The notes below the pieces were generated by a model. It worked only from the letters and a program-made list of their open reading frames with translations. It was not told the DNA's origin and made no database searches. From Candidatus Desulfovibrio intestinigallinarum (GTDB lineage: Bacteria; Desulfobacterota; Desulfovibrionia; Desulfovibrionales; Desulfovibrionaceae), in contig DXFI01000122.1 of NCBI GenBank assembly GCA_019114565.1, positions 1 to 42,189 of the forward strand: a DNA stretch of 42,189 nt, written 5' to 3'. This document shows, one piece after another, positions 8,895-19,087 of this stretch (position 1 is its first letter; every line of letters starts with the position of its first letter). The translations under genes and the position numbers were made by a program.

Positions 8895-9955
8895 TACAAA
8901 CCCCCAAACTGGTTTTCAAACCCAGCGCTCGCCAGTGTAACCAACACAAGCTGTCCGATGACGAGCATATCCGCGACAGCCGCAATGCGCCGAGCATGCT
9001 TTTTGACAAGCTCAACGCCATCCTCAATCCAGGCATCGGCCAGCTCCGCCATGCGGGACTGAAAACCGGGCATCTTTGCATAGACCTGCAACTCTTCCAC
9101 AATCTCCTTACTGGGGAAGAGCATCCCGGAATTTTTGAGAGCCGTGCCAAAATCTTCTCCATGCCGCGAATGACACAGAATTGAGACAACGATTTCCCGC
9201 AGGTAAGGCGTAGAAGTTTCACCGGTCATGCTTTCCAGTATCTGGACAAGCTGATGCCCGGCCTGCGCCCGCGTGGCTATGGTGTAGAGCCAGACCGTCC
9301 CGACGGTCAGGCGATATATGCTCCAGGGCAGGCAGCGGTCTGCAATGCGTCGCCCCTTGCCCGTCCAGCGAGGAAAGGAAAGCACCGTAATCACTGCGAC
9401 TACCAGCAGCATAACGCCCGACCCAATCCCTGCGGGAGAAACCAGAAATGTGGAAATGGCGTGCAGAAGCCAGGTCGCGCCGGTGAATGTCGCCGGATTA
9501 AAAACCAGCATGAGCTGAGGCATGATATGCACGGCGACAAAAACAAAGAGCGCAATACAGGCAATCAGGGATATGACAGGGCCGGTCAGGCTGGAACGAA
9601 CGCTTCTACGAATGGTCATCTGTGCGTTGACAACCTTGATGGCCAGTCCGAGTCCTTCCGGCAGCCTGCCTGTGGAAAGGCCGGAGCCGATAAGCATGAT
9701 CTCTTCCTGCGTCGCCAGCCCTTCCAGCGCTACGTCCAGCGTTCTGCCGTCCCCCAGAACGGCCAGAATATGACTGTAGATATGCGCAAGCGGGGATTGG
9801 GCTTCCCTGGCGTGCTGCCGCAACTGGCGCAGGGATTCTTCCAGTCGCATGCCGTTGCACATCTGAGCCTGTAGTTTCTTCCAGGTGCGTATCCGCACAG
9901 CGGGGGTAAAGAAGAACTTTGCCTGAAGGCGTAGCGTCGGAGAAAGGTCAGGCAT
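8894..9955 (-). CDS. pilR: PilR inner-membrane platform protein (GspF/TadC-like)
   Basis: GspF-like architecture; start taken at MPDLSPTLRLQAKF overlapping pilQ end. Confidence 0.82.
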   Translation of the reverse strand: MPDLSPTLRLQAKFFFTPAVRIRTWKKLQAQMCNGMRLEESLRQLRQHAREAQSPLAHIYSHILAVLGDGRTLDVALEGLATQEEIMLIGSGLSTGRLPEGLGLAIKVVNAQMTIRRSVRSSLTGPVISLIACIALFVFVAVHIMPQLMLVFNPATFTGATWLLHAISTFLVSPAGIGSGVMLLVVAVITVLSFPRWTGKGRRIADRCLPWSIYRLTVGTVWLYTIATRAQAGHQLVQILESMTGETSTPYLREIVVSILCHSRHGEDFGTALKNSGMLFPSKEIVEELQVYAKMPGFQSRMAELADAWIEDGVELVKKHARRIAAVADMLVIGQLVLVTLASAGFENQFGGL

Positions 9956-11606
9956 TGCGCCCACCTCCCGCTTTTCTGGAACGGTTGCGGTCAAGATCGT
10001 AGTCCAGGGGCATGGAAAGCTGATCTTCCGTGGTAACGGGGTCGAGGATGCCGGACACAAGCAGATGTCTTGCATGCTCGAAGTATGTCATCCCGTGCAG
10101 CTCGTCGCGCCAGTAGATGCGCGCGCCTTCAAGATCGCCTTCCCGCATGAGTGCGAGCAGGGCCGAATCGACGACCACGATTTCAGCGACGACCGTCTGT
10201 CGCAAAAGTCCGGGCTGACCGCTTGCACGACAATGCTCGCAGCCTTCAGGATTGCGCAAAAACACCCCGTCATGCCGGGCGTCGCCGTAGATAAGCTCCG
10301 GCGGCAGACAGCGTTCGAGGCGCGCTCCCACATCGCGAGGCAGCTCGTCTCTGTTTTCCCTTACGGGCCGCTTGCAGTGCGGGCAGAGCTTTGCCACAAG
10401 ACGCTGATACTCCATGCCGGAAAGCACGGTAGGATCGCAGAGTGTGCGCAGCGGTTCGTGCATGTGGCCACGCAGCATGACTTCAAGGCGCGTCAGAATG
10501 CCGAAGGCGTCCGAGGCATGGATGGTCGCCCAGACGGCGTGGCCGGACTGCGCGACTTCGATGGCTGCCATTGCGGCATCGGCATAGCGGATTTCCCCGA
10601 TCATCACGGTGTCCGGGTCGTCGCGGTTGGTGCCGGCGATGGCCAGCGTATAGGCCGAGAGACCGCCGGTTCGCTGCTGATCCAGCTTGGAGTTGACGCG
10701 GATCTGATGCATGCCCGGAATGGGCTTTTCCGGCGGGTCTTCCACGGAAATGAAATTGTCGCCGGGCCGCTCCTGAATGAGCGCCTCCATCGTGTGCGCC
10801 AGCGCCGTGGACTTGCCCGATCCCGTGCAGCCGGAGATCAGCGTCATGCCGTTGCGGTTCGCGAGCGCGCGAAAAAGCGCCGTCTGCGCATGGCCGGGCC
10901 GCTCTTTGCCCGTCTCGTCCACCAGAACAACGTCGCTGCCGGTGAAGCCCAGCTTGCCCAGGCGCTCTTCCAGCGAGCCTGAAGCCCCGGAGGTATCGTG
11001 AATGAGGCGCAGCGCCATGAACGTGCCGTACCCGTTTTCGCCGTTGACGCATTCGACGGGTTCCGAATGGATGCGCACGGAATGCACGCCCTGCGGCAGA
11101 AAGTCCCGGTTGGCGATACGTCCGTCGAGCGGCGAAATCACGTCGAACGTCGGGGAGTCCTGGGCCGATCCCAGATGCTCGTAGATGATGCGGATCAGAC
11201 GCCTTCCCGTGTCGCCGCCAAGCTCCATGTCGTCGACGAGCATGCCGAGAATGCGGAAGCGCGTCTTGCAGAACGTTCCCGAATCCACGACATGGATGTC
11301 CGAGGCTCCCTGCGCGTGCGCACGTGCGATGAGGTCGATGGCCATCTGCTGGATGTCCGTGTCGCCGAGACCGGTGCGCGAGGCAAAGCGGGCGTAGTTG
11401 GCGTCAAAGTCCCCCGGAGGGACAAAATTCACGCCGGTAACGCCAAGTCTTGCCATGTCCACGACAAGGCTCACGAGAGCCGGTTCGCCCCGCACGTCCT
11501 CGGAAATGAAAAGCTCGTCGTCAACGAGCGCCGTGCGGAAACGCGCGGCGTCCGGCAGTCTGTGCAAAAGCGCTATGCGCTCCTGGAAAGTGTCCATATC
11601 AGGCAT
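9948..11606 (-). CDS. pilQ: PilQ type II/IV secretion ATPase
   Basis: Walker A ISGCTGSGKSTALAHTM, Asp/His boxes, MIGEIRYADAAMAAIEVAQSGHAVWATIHA; C-terminal Cys pairs CPHC/CEHC. Confidence 0.92.
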   Translation of the reverse strand: MPDMDTFQERIALLHRLPDAARFRTALVDDELFISEDVRGEPALVSLVVDMARLGVTGVNFVPPGDFDANYARFASRTGLGDTDIQQMAIDLIARAHAQGASDIHVVDSGTFCKTRFRILGMLVDDMELGGDTGRRLIRIIYEHLGSAQDSPTFDVISPLDGRIANRDFLPQGVHSVRIHSEPVECVNGENGYGTFMALRLIHDTSGASGSLEERLGKLGFTGSDVVLVDETGKERPGHAQTALFRALANRNGMTLISGCTGSGKSTALAHTMEALIQERPGDNFISVEDPPEKPIPGMHQIRVNSKLDQQRTGGLSAYTLAIAGTNRDDPDTVMIGEIRYADAAMAAIEVAQSGHAVWATIHASDAFGILTRLEVMLRGHMHEPLRTLCDPTVLSGMEYQRLVAKLCPHCKRPVRENRDELPRDVGARLERCLPPELIYGDARHDGVFLRNPEGCEHCRASGQPGLLRQTVVAEIVVVDSALLALMREGDLEGARIYWRDELHGMTYFEHARHLLVSGILDPVTTEDQLSMPLDYDLDRNRSRKAGGGRNA

Positions 11607-11609
11607 GAC

Positions 11610-12275
11610 CTACTCCTGCTCAAAGGGAATGCGTGTCAGCGCGCCGCTTTTGCGCACGCTGACGCCCTTGCGGGACACGACGAGCACGCCGCCGTTGAAG
11701 CGTTCCCCGTTTTTAACGGTGACAACACGTCCGTCGGAGGTGCGGATATCCGCGGAAAGCCTGCCGTCCACGCCCTGCACGGACACCACGGACGGCCCGG
11801 AACGCCGTTTTGGCTTTTCCTTTTCCGCATCGTCCAGGGGCGGCAGTTTGATGGTCGCCTGCGGCGCGGGCTGCGGTTGCGGTACGGGCGTCGCGACGAT
11901 GGGCTGCTGCGCTTCGGCAAGCCGCCTGCGCAGATCGGCAATTTCCGCTTCCTGCTGAAGCACCCGCTTGACGCCCCGCAGGCGAGACAGATCGCCAAGC
12001 GTCGTGTCCGATGCCGCCGGAGCGGGCAAGACCGGCGGCTTTGGAGGTTCCGTCTTTTTTTCCGCGTCGGCCCTGCGCGTTCCGATGGTTGGCAGAAGAA
12101 CCTCTCCCGGTGCCCCGGTCGGCTGAGCCTTTTTCGCCATGACCGGGCGCGGGCGCGGAGCGGGCGCGTCCTTCTGGTTCATGAAGAACCAGCCCGCGAC
12201 CCCGGCGACGCAGAGCGCCGAAAAGCCGCCGACAATCAGCGCGGCCTGCTTTTTAGAGAGCTTTTTAGCGTGCAT
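11610..12275 (-). CDS. pilP: PilP-like pilus assembly protein
   Basis: N-terminal TM, Pro-rich linker, C-terminal VRTSDGRVVTVKNGERFNGGVLV-like domain; order pilN-O-P-Q. Confidence 0.78.
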   Translation of the reverse strand: MHAKKLSKKQAALIVGGFSALCVAGVAGWFFMNQKDAPAPRPRPVMAKKAQPTGAPGEVLLPTIGTRRADAEKKTEPPKPPVLPAPAASDTTLGDLSRLRGVKRVLQQEAEIADLRRRLAEAQQPIVATPVPQPQPAPQATIKLPPLDDAEKEKPKRRSGPSVVSVQGVDGRLSADIRTSDGRVVTVKNGERFNGGVLVVSRKGVSVRKSGALTRIPFEQE

Positions 12276-13557
12276 GTATCATCCCCTTCACCGTCCAGCC
12301 GTCGCGGAACGTGATGTCCGAAATCGTGAGTCCAGGAATGGCGGAAAGCGTCTCGAAAAATCCCGACGCATCCCCCGTGACGCCCATGAGGATGTCCGGC
12401 ACGTCGGCGATTTCAAAGGCGCCGACCTGCCAAGGAGCGGTGATCGCCACCTTGTCGACGGTCTTTGAGGCCGGTTTCTTAAAGGACAGCTTGAGCCTTG
12501 TGTTCGTTGTCTGCGCAAGCTCGTAGAGCAGCGCCGACGCCTTTTCCACGGAGAGCAAAGCCCTGTGATCCGTCCCCGGCCCGTCGGGACGCGGCGAAAG
12601 CGCGATGTCCCGCGCCTTGCGCGTTGACTGCGCGAGCCGGGCGTTCTTCCTGTCCAGCGCGCCGTTGTCCGGCGGCGCGATGAAGCTGCCCCCGTCGGCA
12701 TGCCGCCATTGCAGCCCGACGTTTTTTCCGTTGCAGGACGCCTGCTCCAGCATCCAGCCCTGGGAAGAAAGCGGCACGTCCATCATGGCCGGAAGGCACT
12801 GGCGCGCGGCGTCTGCGGCCAGCGGCGCCTTCTGCCAGGCCATGTCGAAAAACTTTTCCGGGTGCTCCTTCAAATCCTTCTGGCGTTGCAGTTTCGCTTC
12901 ACGCGCGATTCTGGCGGCCTCGTAGGCCGCATGCCGCGCGTATCTGTCCCACGCGGCAAGGGAGCCGCCCACAATGGCCGCGAGAACCAGCGCGGCAATC
13001 CCGCGCTGGGCTGTTGTGCGGGAAATCGCCAGATTGAGGTTATGCAGACGGCCCAAATCTCGCAGCCAGACATCCGCCGGACGCAGACGGCATCGCTCCG
13101 AAAGAAAACGCGCGCTTTCTTCCGGGGACTCGCAAATCGTGCGCTCCTTCAGGCCGGACACCGAGTGCATGAGCCGCAGCATGCTCATGGCCTCTTCCTC
13201 GGAGGCGCAGGCAAGATCGCCGCGCTCCGGAATCACGCCGTCCACGCGGCAGTAGAGCCACCAGATGCGCTTTCCGCCCGCCGTCTTGAGAGGGAAAAGC
13301 CCCAGAAAGGACGGCGGCACGTCAAGGCACGCGCAAAGTGCGCGGGCACAACTCCAGCGCTTCCAATGTCCGTCCGAAGCGCCGAAGCCGCTTTGTGACA
13401 GTCCGTTACGGCTCCCGGTGCGGGCCTGTACGTCAAAGGACACGTCACGCTTGTGAGCTTCGGAAAGCAGCGCCTTACGGCCTGGATGACGTCTGGCGGG
13501 CGGCGCCCAGACAAGCCCCACGGCAAAGACGGCATGGTGCAGATCGACGAGATTCAT
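12265..13557 (-). CDS. pilO: PilO-like pilus assembly protein
   Basis: 430 aa, central TM; pilN-O-P-Q order. Confidence 0.75.
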   Translation of the reverse strand: MNLVDLHHAVFAVGLVWAPPARRHPGRKALLSEAHKRDVSFDVQARTGSRNGLSQSGFGASDGHWKRWSCARALCACLDVPPSFLGLFPLKTAGGKRIWWLYCRVDGVIPERGDLACASEEEAMSMLRLMHSVSGLKERTICESPEESARFLSERCRLRPADVWLRDLGRLHNLNLAISRTTAQRGIAALVLAAIVGGSLAAWDRYARHAAYEAARIAREAKLQRQKDLKEHPEKFFDMAWQKAPLAADAARQCLPAMMDVPLSSQGWMLEQASCNGKNVGLQWRHADGGSFIAPPDNGALDRKNARLAQSTRKARDIALSPRPDGPGTDHRALLSVEKASALLYELAQTTNTRLKLSFKKPASKTVDKVAITAPWQVGAFEIADVPDILMGVTGDASGFFETLSAIPGLTISDITFRDGWTVKGMIHAR

Positions 13558-13560
13558 TCA

Positions 13561-15120
13561 CTAATCCTCCGTGCCGCCCCCGGCGGCTTCAACGGAGATA
13601 GTGACGACCAGCAGCGTCTTGCCGTAGTCCGCCGAACGCCCCAAGTTGAAAAGCCCGAGGTTTTTCGCAAGAGACTGCGTTTCGTCCTGGAAACCAGCCA
13701 GCACGAGCGTCTGCCCCAGCTGCATCTGAGAGCGCTGCGAAAACGCCCGCGTGCTGGTCTTCGGCAGCTGAATACTCAGATCCTTCGTCGAAAACTCCGT
13801 GAGCTCGTCCAGCGTGGAGAGATTGAGATTGTACTGAAGTACGACGCGACGGCGATCAAGGATGTGTGGGATGATGGTCGCCGTGAAACCCGTGGTCACT
13901 TCGCCCGGTGTCAGCTCCGTGGTCTGCCCGTAATCGGATTGCGACGCGGAAGAGCCGGCCAGATAGGCCGTGCGCTGAATAGCCTGAATGGGTACCGGCT
14001 GATTGCTCATGACAAGACCGCCTCCGGACGTGACCTGTACGGCGTCGCCCCATTGCTTGAGCGCCTTCAGAACGCCCCCGGAATCCTTGAGCTTGCCGGA
14101 AACAATCGTGGCCGAGGCAGAATTGGAGCTCCCCAGATTGGAAAGGCTGCCCGCCACGATGCTCACGTCGTTGTTTGCAAAAATACCCTGCAAATTCAGG
14201 CCGGCCTCGTTTTCATCCGACACCTCCAGCGCCCAAACGCCGACGGAGACGGCTACCTGCCGCGACAGACGCCGGTTGGTATCCGAGATGTAGCGGCCGA
14301 TCTGGCGCACGTTTTCCGCAAAGTCCCGAACCGTGAGCGTCCCGGCGGCCTGATTGCCGACCACGGCCCCTTCGCCCGAAAGCAGGGCTTTGACGACCTT
14401 TTCCGTATCGCTCCAGACATCGAAGCGGTAGTTGACGTTGTTGCTTTGCGCGGTCTGGCTGGACGTGTCCGCCGTGACCACCGTCGCGTTGACGCCGCTC
14501 CCGCCGATGCCGGAGTTGGAGCTCTGCCGGCTTTTGTTGGTGATCTGGCTGTCGTACTCCACGGAACCCGGCGCGGACAACAGGGTGAACGTGCGCACCA
14601 TGAAGCGCGTGAACGTCACCGTGTTGCTTGCGGCGTCGTAGTCCCAGCCGTAGCCGCTGGACACGGCAATATGGTCAAGCAGGCCGCGCAGCGTGCCTTC
14701 GTAGGAAATGTCCACCGTCTGCAAGGGGCCGACGGAAGGGAGCAGAAGCGAAAGCTCCGGGTCTTCCGGCGCCCGCGTCGCGGGCCTGGCGTCCTTCAGC
14801 GGCGCGGGCTCCGCGCCGATACGCACGGAAACCGGCGTAAGTTCCGTCAGGGTGGAGACAATCTGTCCGAGCGTCCCCCGCTGGCGCAGCGTCACGTTGA
14901 CGGCGAGCGCCGCTTCCGAACGATCGGATTCCTTCAGCGGCACGACGTGCGCGCCCACGTAGGAATCCGCCGAAACTTCGACCGCCCGCGAGCGCGCGAG
15001 CGCCGAAAAGTCCTTCCCCTTCGCCTCTATGGCGTCCCTGTCCGGAGCGCCGCTGTGCGCGCAGCCGAACGACAGCGCCCCAATCTGCAACGCCGCTATA
15101 ATGCGGTGCATGCGTGTCAT
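13561..15120 (-). CDS. pilN: PilN secretin lipoprotein
   Basis: secretin C-terminal features (VTSGGGLVMSNQPVPIQ..., LGQTLVLAGFQDE); start at MTRMHR with AGGGGA upstream and ATGA overlap with previous ORF. Confidence 0.88.
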   Translation of the reverse strand: MTRMHRIIAALQIGALSFGCAHSGAPDRDAIEAKGKDFSALARSRAVEVSADSYVGAHVVPLKESDRSEAALAVNVTLRQRGTLGQIVSTLTELTPVSVRIGAEPAPLKDARPATRAPEDPELSLLLPSVGPLQTVDISYEGTLRGLLDHIAVSSGYGWDYDAASNTVTFTRFMVRTFTLLSAPGSVEYDSQITNKSRQSSNSGIGGSGVNATVVTADTSSQTAQSNNVNYRFDVWSDTEKVVKALLSGEGAVVGNQAAGTLTVRDFAENVRQIGRYISDTNRRLSRQVAVSVGVWALEVSDENEAGLNLQGIFANNDVSIVAGSLSNLGSSNSASATIVSGKLKDSGGVLKALKQWGDAVQVTSGGGLVMSNQPVPIQAIQRTAYLAGSSASQSDYGQTTELTPGEVTTGFTATIIPHILDRRRVVLQYNLNLSTLDELTEFSTKDLSIQLPKTSTRAFSQRSQMQLGQTLVLAGFQDETQSLAKNLGLFNLGRSADYGKTLLVVTISVEAAGGGTED

Positions 15121-15503
15121 GCGTTTTCCCCTGTATTCTGTCCTGGCCTTACCTGACGGCAGACGACGCGCACGCCGGGCCGGCAGGTTTCCAGAGTGCA
15201 CGGCCTGCCGTCATGCTTTCCGAAAAGGCAGGCCACGGCCTCCTGATAGTCCTCGTTGCGCCGTTGCCGCACACTGTCGCCATCTTCCGGAACCTGTCCG
15301 CCGGCAAGATGCAGCAGCCGGATCAAGGTCGCGTCCGTCTCCTTGAAAAACCTGATGAGCAGGGGATTATCCCGCAGAAAGTGCGGCTCCCGCGAGCGCA
15401 GGATGCGGAACAATCTGCGACCTTCGGCAACCCTGCGGCCAATCTCGTGCCGGAGCTCTTCCCCTCGCAATTCTTCAACCAGCGCTTCAACTGTGGCAGT
15501 CAT
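15117..15503 (-). CDS. hypothetical protein in pil cluster
   Basis: start at MTATVEALVEEL with GGAG about 8 nt upstream; between pilL and pilN. Confidence 0.55.
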   Translation of the reverse strand: MTATVEALVEELRGEELRHEIGRRVAEGRRLFRILRSREPHFLRDNPLLIRFFKETDATLIRLLHLAGGQVPEDGDSVRQRRNEDYQEAVACLFGKHDGRPCTLETCRPGVRVVCRQVRPGQNTGENA

Positions 15504-15650
15504 GGCCGAAACTCCGTCATCTTTTTCGTGCGTCTCCATCCATGCGCCACAAGAAAAGCAGCAGAAGAAATGGTAGCCACGCACTTTCGACAAAGGCCCC
15601 ACACCCTTCGCTCACAAGGAAATTCACCAATGAGCTAAAATAGCCTTCCA

Positions 15651-16869
15651 CTAATGCTCCGAAACGACCACGGTCTTATTGCCCTCGTAGACCGTGACGC
15701 GCAGGGCGTGTCCGTTGGCGGCCAGAGCCGCGAAGAAGTTCCGCACGGCCTCGATGTAGGTTCCGTGGAACATGGCGCGCGACTCCATCATGTAGTCGTT
15801 GGCGCTCTCCCAGATGAGATGATAGCCGGCCACCGTGGCCCAGCCCTCCATCTGTTCGCGCAGCGACATTCCCTTCTGGATTTCCCAGGGAAAGCCCGGA
15901 GCCGAAATCGGCGGCAGCTCCGCTTCGGGGAGCGCCGTCGTTGTCACAAGAGGTTGTGTCATCGGAGCAACCGGCGCAGCCGTGGCAACAGGCACAGCGG
16001 GCGGCGTCAGCGCGGGCGATATCTGTGTTTTGGTGGGAAGAGTCGATGCCGCGGGCACGCTCTTCTTTGCCAGACGTTCCTCCTGCTGAACTTCCGCAGC
16101 TTTCGGCGGCACGGGCACATCCGGCCCGGCCACAATGGTTCCCGCCGGAGGTTCCGAGAGGTAGACCAGCGTCCCTTTCGGCAGCGTTGCGAGCTTGCCG
16201 ACGCCGTTCCAGCGACAGAACTTGTCCACATTGACGCCGGATCGTCTGGCGACGGCGGCAGCCGTCGCCGTTTTACGCACGGGATAGCGTTTGACCGTCG
16301 CAGGCGTGCCGGCGGGCGCAGACTTAGTTTTCAGAGCCGGAGTCTCAGCCCTTGCGGGAGCCGGGTTCACCGGCACAGGGCTTTCCGGGAGCGGGCGGCC
16401 TTCCAGTTCGCGGGAGGGCGCGGGCTTCGCTGGCGGTTCGGTATACGCCGGCGGGGATTCCTCGCCCAGCATGCGGCTTACGGAAAAGACCCTGCCGTCG
16501 CTCATGGAGATTTGCGCATAGCCCACCGCCGGGCCGGAACCTTCCAGCGCGCCCAGGTGATAGCGCACTCCAAGGGACGAACCGCCGTAGTCCGGCGGCA
16601 CAATGGCAAAGCCTTTGAGCCGCAACGCCTTTTCAAAGGCTTCCCCGAACGCGCCGTCCGCGCGCGACAGCGCCAGCGCCGTATGCGCGGGAGCATGCCG
16701 CTCCGCAAGCTGATCCGCCGAGATTTCCGCAAGCGCCCTGGCATCGGCTGCGTGGGCCGCGCTCAGCCCGTCAAGGGACGCACCGGCGTTGCGCGTCGCC
16801 ACACAGCCGGAGGCCATGCCCGCGACAATAAGGGTCAGCGCGCACAGTTTCCTGAATCGTTTTTTCATG
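15651..16869 (-). CDS. pilL: PilL-like lipoprotein
   Basis: lipobox MASGC; C-terminal FPWEIQKGMSLREQMEGWATVAGYHLIWES...VRNFFAALAANGHALRVTVYEGNKTVVV (TcpQ/PilL-like). Confidence 0.82.
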
Positions 16870-16876
16870 ATGCTTC

Positions 16877-17167
16877 CTACCTGGAGGCTATGCGGCGCCC
16901 GGAACGGGCGCTGTAAAAAACCTGCTGCCGGACATGGCGCAGCCACACCCTACTCATCATGGGGTCAGCCCTGGCCATGCGGCGCAGCGCCCAGATGACG
17001 CAAAGCCAGAAAACAATCGCCGTGCCTGCGGAAACCAGCGACATACCGCCGATGCCGACAAGCAGCGCGGCCAGCGCCGAGCCGAGCGCAAGCTCACGTT
17101 CCGCGCCCATGACGAGATTTGCGCGGTGCAGCGAAGAATGAATAGGAATCCTGCGCAGCTCCATCAC
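16877..17167 (-). CDS. trbD: TrbD (VirB3-like)
   Basis: LRRIPIHSSLHRANLVMGAERELAL typical of TrbD/VirB3. Confidence 0.85.
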   Translation of the reverse strand: MMELRRIPIHSSLHRANLVMGAERELALGSALAALLVGIGGMSLVSAGTAIVFWLCVIWALRRMARADPMMSRVWLRHVRQQVFYSARSGRRIASR

Positions 17168-17499
17168 ACCAGTGCCCCCGAAAAGGAGAAAACGCTGTTC
17201 ACAACGCCGCCGGCGAAGCAGACGATGGAGATGCCCATGATGACCTGGAGCAGCAGCTTGAATCCGCCGGAAATGTCATCGCGATTGAAGAGATACATGA
17301 TCCCGGCGATGGCGAGAGCCGCTATGCTGATGAGCTTTCCCGCAGTACCTGTGACCGTGTTGACGACTTTTTCCAGAGGGCTGGAAAACTCCGAAATCCC
17401 CCCGCTGGCAAAAGCGCAGCCGGGATCGAGCAGCACGGCAAGAGCCGCGAAAAAAAGCAGAAAAAGACAGGGGTTAGCGAGCCGGATGTGACGGCGCAT
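17164..17499 (-). CDS. trbC: TrbC (VirB2-like) pilin
   Basis: signal peptide, FASGG, two hydrophobic segments. Confidence 0.85.
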   Translation of the reverse strand: MRRHIRLANPCLFLLFFAALAVLLDPGCAFASGGISEFSSPLEKVVNTVTGTAGKLISIAALAIAGIMYLFNRDDISGGFKLLLQVIMGISIVCFAGGVVNSVFSFSGALV

Positions 17500-17704
17500 A
17501 ATTCCCTCCTTGCGGGCGAGAAAGGCCGTCGTGCGGCTCAGGGTTGGGGCTCGTGGCCCTCAGGAAGTGATTGTTTGCCTTGCAGCGACGGCAGACGATC
17601 TCAATGTCGCCGCCCTCTCCAATGCGCCCTTTGAACAGCACTTTTCCGCAGGAGAGGCAGCGGACGGCATCCTCTTTTTTAACGCAGGATTGCGTCACAT
17701 TCAT
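17474..17704 (-). CDS. Com-like small zinc-ribbon protein
   Basis: VRCLSCGKVLFKGRI...IEIVCRRCKANNHF resembles Mu Com-family zinc finger; start taken at MNVTQSC. Confidence 0.7.
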   Translation of the reverse strand: MNVTQSCVKKEDAVRCLSCGKVLFKGRIGEGGDIEIVCRRCKANNHFLRATSPNPEPHDGLSRPQGGNYAPSHPAR

Positions 17705-18638
17705 AGACAGCCTCCGTTTCATAGCGACCGTTCGCATAGCCATGCACGCGCACAATGCTTTGCAGGCGCCGCGTGTTATCGCTGGTTCGTGTCATGAAGA
17801 CGACCAGATCGACGGCGCGCCCGATAAGCGCGCTCTTGCAGCCGACTCCGGCCTCTTCGACAAGTTCCTCCAGTCGCGGCAGGGCTTCTTCGGCGCTGTC
17901 CGCATGAAAAGTCCCGATGCCGCCGGGATGCCCCGTATTCCAGAGTTTCAGAAGCTCCAGCGCGGCCCCGTCGCGCACTTCACCGACAAGAATCCTTGTG
18001 GGCCGGTAGCGCATACAGGTAGCCGCCAGCTCCCGCATGCCGACCTTTTCCGTTGTCTGAAAAAAGACGACGTTCGGAGCGGAAGACTGCAACTCCCGTG
18101 TGTCTTCGAGAATTAACAGGCGATCATCGGGGCAAAGCTCATCCAGCTCCCGGATGACGGCGTTGACGAACGTCGTCTTGCCGGAGCTGGTGCCGCCGAC
18201 CACGACGATGTTTTTCCGCCCGACTATGGCCTCACGAAGAATCGGGATCACCTCCGGGCGCATGACGCCGCTTTCCACATAGTCCGAAAGCGGGATAATG
18301 CGCGCGGCCTTCTTGCGCAGGGAAAAAGAGGCTCCGGGGCCGACAATCGGGGGAAAAACACCCTCGAAGCGGCTCCCGTCCAGGGGGAAGACGCCTTCGA
18401 CAATAGGACGCCGTTCGTCCACGGTGCAGCCGAGCGCGTTCGCCACCAGCGAAAGAATGGCCTTGCCCTGCGCAACCGGCAGGTCTCCGACGCATTCCAT
18501 CGCTTCCCCGTACCGCTCAATCCAGAGTCTTCCGTCCGGGTTCAGCATGATCTCGACGACGTTCGGGTCTTCGAGATGCTTCATCATGAGCGGCCCGCAG
18601 TTGAACTTCAGACTGTCAAGCAAACGATCATCGCTCAT
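17679..18638 (-). CDS. trbB: TrbB conjugal transfer ATPase (VirB11 family)
   Basis: Walker A VVGGTSSGKTTFVNAVI; start MSDDRLLDSLKFNCGPLMMKHLEDPNVVEIMLNPDG. Confidence 0.92.
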   Translation of the reverse strand: MSDDRLLDSLKFNCGPLMMKHLEDPNVVEIMLNPDGRLWIERYGEAMECVGDLPVAQGKAILSLVANALGCTVDERRPIVEGVFPLDGSRFEGVFPPIVGPGASFSLRKKAARIIPLSDYVESGVMRPEVIPILREAIVGRKNIVVVGGTSSGKTTFVNAVIRELDELCPDDRLLILEDTRELQSSAPNVVFFQTTEKVGMRELAATCMRYRPTRILVGEVRDGAALELLKLWNTGHPGGIGTFHADSAEEALPRLEELVEEAGVGCKSALIGRAVDLVVFMTRTSDNTRRLQSIVRVHGYANGRYETEAVYECDAILR

Positions 18639-19087
18639 CAGCGCACCAGAAATCCCCAGACATTGACAAGGGCCGATACGGCGATAATGCCGGTGCAAAG
18701 GTACAGCGCAATCCCAAGGCCGGAGAGCCGCGCGGAAACCGCTGTCGAAGACTCGTGCAGCGCCGCGCTCACGTGCTGGAGCTCCTGCACGGCCACCCCG
18801 GACAGCTTTTCGCTGACGCCGGCCGACTCCTTTTTCACAGCTTCGGCAAGATCGTTCACCATGCCGTTCATGACTTCGGCGAGTTTTTTCCTGTGGCTTT
18901 CCTGAAGCCGTTTTTCCTCATTCAGCGCCGCCTGCATGATTGTCACCATGAGCAGTTCCGGCGCATCCGACGGGAGCGACATCTTGTGCTCCCGCTCAAT
19001 CAGCTGGCGCACAGCCTCTACGGAGAGTTCGCCCGCGTCCCGGACGACCCCGCTTTTGCCGTCCGCTGTCACCACATCCTCGTTCAT
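18638..19087 (-). CDS. traM: TraM-like (IncP) conjugal transfer protein
   Basis: 149 aa, C-terminal TM, order traK-traL-traM-trbB. Confidence 0.65.
   Translation of the reverse strand: MNEDVVTADGKSGVVRDAGELSVEAVRQLIEREHKMSLPSDAPELLMVTIMQAALNEEKRLQESHRKKLAEVMNGMVNDLAEAVKKESAGVSEKLSGVAVQELQHVSAALHESSTAVSARLSGLGIALYLCTGIIAVSALVNVWGFLVR

Noticed and set aside
6783-15156. Long + strand ORFs (6783-8084, 10998-12314, 13453-15156) opposite the pil genes
   Set aside because: Overlap strongly supported pilV, pilQ/pilP and pilN; low-complexity shadow translations
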